A DNA stretch of 64,000 nt, from positions 1,550,001-1,614,000 of the forward strand of contig NZ_QPER01000002.1 of the NCBI RefSeq assembly GCF_009455635.1, in the 5' to 3' direction. A program made the position numbers and the translations under genes. The DNA comes from Paraburkholderia agricolaris (lineage in GTDB: Bacteria; Pseudomonadota; Gammaproteobacteria; Burkholderiales; Burkholderiaceae). Under the pieces are notes generated by a model, which searched no databases, was not told where the DNA came from, and saw only the letters and a program-made list of their open reading frames with translations. This document shows positions 63,250 through 64,000 of the stretch, one piece after another; position 1 is the first letter of the stretch, and each line of letters opens with the position of its first letter.

Positions 63250-64000
63250 TCAGAACAGGTGGCGGATGCCGATCTGCGCGCCGGTCTCGTTGTGGCCGGG
63301 GTCCGGGCTCAGCAATGAACCCGTCGTGATGCTCGCGCCTGTCATGCGGAACTGGGCTGTCCCGAAGTTCTTCAGCCATGACACCACGCCGTAGACTTGC
63401 GTGCGCTTCGAGAGCGAGTAGCTCGCAATGGCGCCGATCTGTTCGGCGTTGTTGTCGAGCGACGAATCGTCCTTGATATAGGCGTAGGCCGCACCGATCG
63501 TCGCCTGGGGCGTAAGCCGGTAGTCGGCGGACACACTGTACGTGCTGTGGTAATTGCCGGGCACGTTGCCGACCGGTCCAAGGGCGGGGTTGTACTTCCC
63601 GGCGGGGTTTGCGAGCGCATTGCCTGTGGTGGCCGAGATCACGTCGTTCGCGCGAAACCACGCGAGGTAAAGCTTGCCATGCCCATAATCGTACGTCGCG
63701 CCCGCCATGATCTCCTGCACGCGCACGCTGTTGGCCGGATTCGCGGCATTGAGGTAGGCGAGCGCCAGGTAGAGCGGTCCCTGCTGGCTTTGCGCCGCGG
63801 CCTGATAGACCGCGTTACCCGCGAGTGAGCCCGGCACACCGCCGACTGAGTAGTGCAACTCCACCTGTGTGTTGGCGAACTTCGGCGAGAACCAGGCGAC
63901 GTCGTTGTCGACGCGCGAGAGCCAGTTCGCGAAGTCGTTGTAGCCAGAACCGTAGGTGGCCGAGCCGAGCGCGTCGAGGCCGATTGCGTAGTAGAACATC
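63250..64000 (-). CDS. Gram-negative porin, C-terminal part (start outside window)
   Basis: The last 250 residues of an outer membrane porin; the start lies beyond the right edge. Strand patterns such as ANTQVELHYSVGGVPGSLAG, AGATYDYGHGKLYLAWFRAN and SVSADYRLTPQATIGAAYAY alternate as in Burkholderia porins, and the protein ends IGIRHLF with the C-terminal Phe needed for assembly. It differs clearly from the porin at 15453-16529. Upstream context is unknown, so its regulation cannot be judged. Confidence 0.9.
   Translation of the reverse strand, partial: MFYYAIGLDALGSATYGSGYNDFANWLSRVDNDVAWFSPKFANTQVELHYSVGGVPGSLAGNAVYQAAAQSQQGPLYLALAYLNAANPANSVRVQEIMAGATYDYGHGKLYLAWFRANDVISATTGNALANPAGKYNPALGPVGNVPGNYHSTYSVSADYRLTPQATIGAAYAYIKDDSSLDNNAEQIGAIASYSLSKRTQVYGVVSWLKNFGTAQFRMTGASITTGSLLSPDPGHNETGAQIGIRHLF

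Overview
The window is high-GC DNA from a Burkholderiaceae-type betaproteobacterium, most likely a Paraburkholderia. I base this on the protein repertoire (two Gram-negative porins, DUF4148, an infA paralogue, an MmsAB valine/isobutyrate cluster, slipin/NfeD, a family 1 encapsulin with DyP cargo) and on the codon use. It reads as a gene-dense replicon segment made of metabolic and regulatory modules. I see no rRNA, tRNA, insertion sequence, prophage or CRISPR array. No database search was run, so every family call is by recognition from the sequence.

Layout. 1-6.4 kb: end of a YdeP-like molybdopterin oxidoreductase, a cyanide-insensitive-type cytochrome bd oxidase (CydAB), a bestrophin-like channel and the cofactor genes moaA-moaE-moaD, all on + and probably co-expressed. 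6.4-15.3 kb: a MocR regulator, then two LysR genes that share an almost identical 726 bp block and bracket a free-standing ATP synthase beta gene and a DyP peroxidase/encapsulin operon. The second LysR frame runs without a stop into a DUF1269 protein. A SnoaL-like gene and a 49-residue membrane protein follow. 15.4-22.9 kb: porin, FbpABC-type ABC transporter and a divergent TctDE-type two-component system. 22.9-27.1 kb: NasS/NasT nitrate sensing, a CynX-type transporter and a divergent FCD-GntR regulator sharing a 16 bp perfect palindrome. 27.3-30.2 kb: an IF-1 paralogue, small conserved proteins, a YheO/DauR-like regulator and an OsmC protein. 30.5-34.0 kb: putrescine genes puuB-puuR-puuA with repeated A/T-rich half-sites in front. 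34.1-43.2 kb: small proteins, a ferredoxin, an AcoR-like sigma-54 activator, cytochrome b561, a purine permease, DUF4148, slipin and NfeD.

43.2-54.6 kb: an AraC regulator diverges from a six-gene valine/isobutyrate operon (acyl-CoA dehydrogenase, acyl-CoA ligase, mmsA, mmsB, enoyl-CoA hydratase, 3-hydroxyisobutyryl-CoA hydrolase) that ends in a strong hairpin. A PAS-LuxR regulator follows, with copies of one dyad motif before and after it, then two CsbD-type stress genes. 54.7-59.2 kb: an AI-2E family protein, an MFS pump, and a siderophore-interacting reductase next to a His-rich PadR regulator, an arrangement matching the E. coli YqjH/YqjI metal-responsive pair.

59.6-64 kb: a shortened AraC gene, then the most unusual gene here: an 844-residue fusion of a two-helix membrane anchor, a pentapeptide-repeat domain and a GT4 glycosyltransferase that itself carries an insert of about 97 residues. 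A second porin runs off the right edge.

The strongest candidates for new biology are the anchored pentapeptide-glycosyltransferase fusion, the encapsulin/orphan-atpD locus with converted LysR genes and a shared dyad, and the paired operator-like motifs around the PAS-LuxR and AraC regulators.
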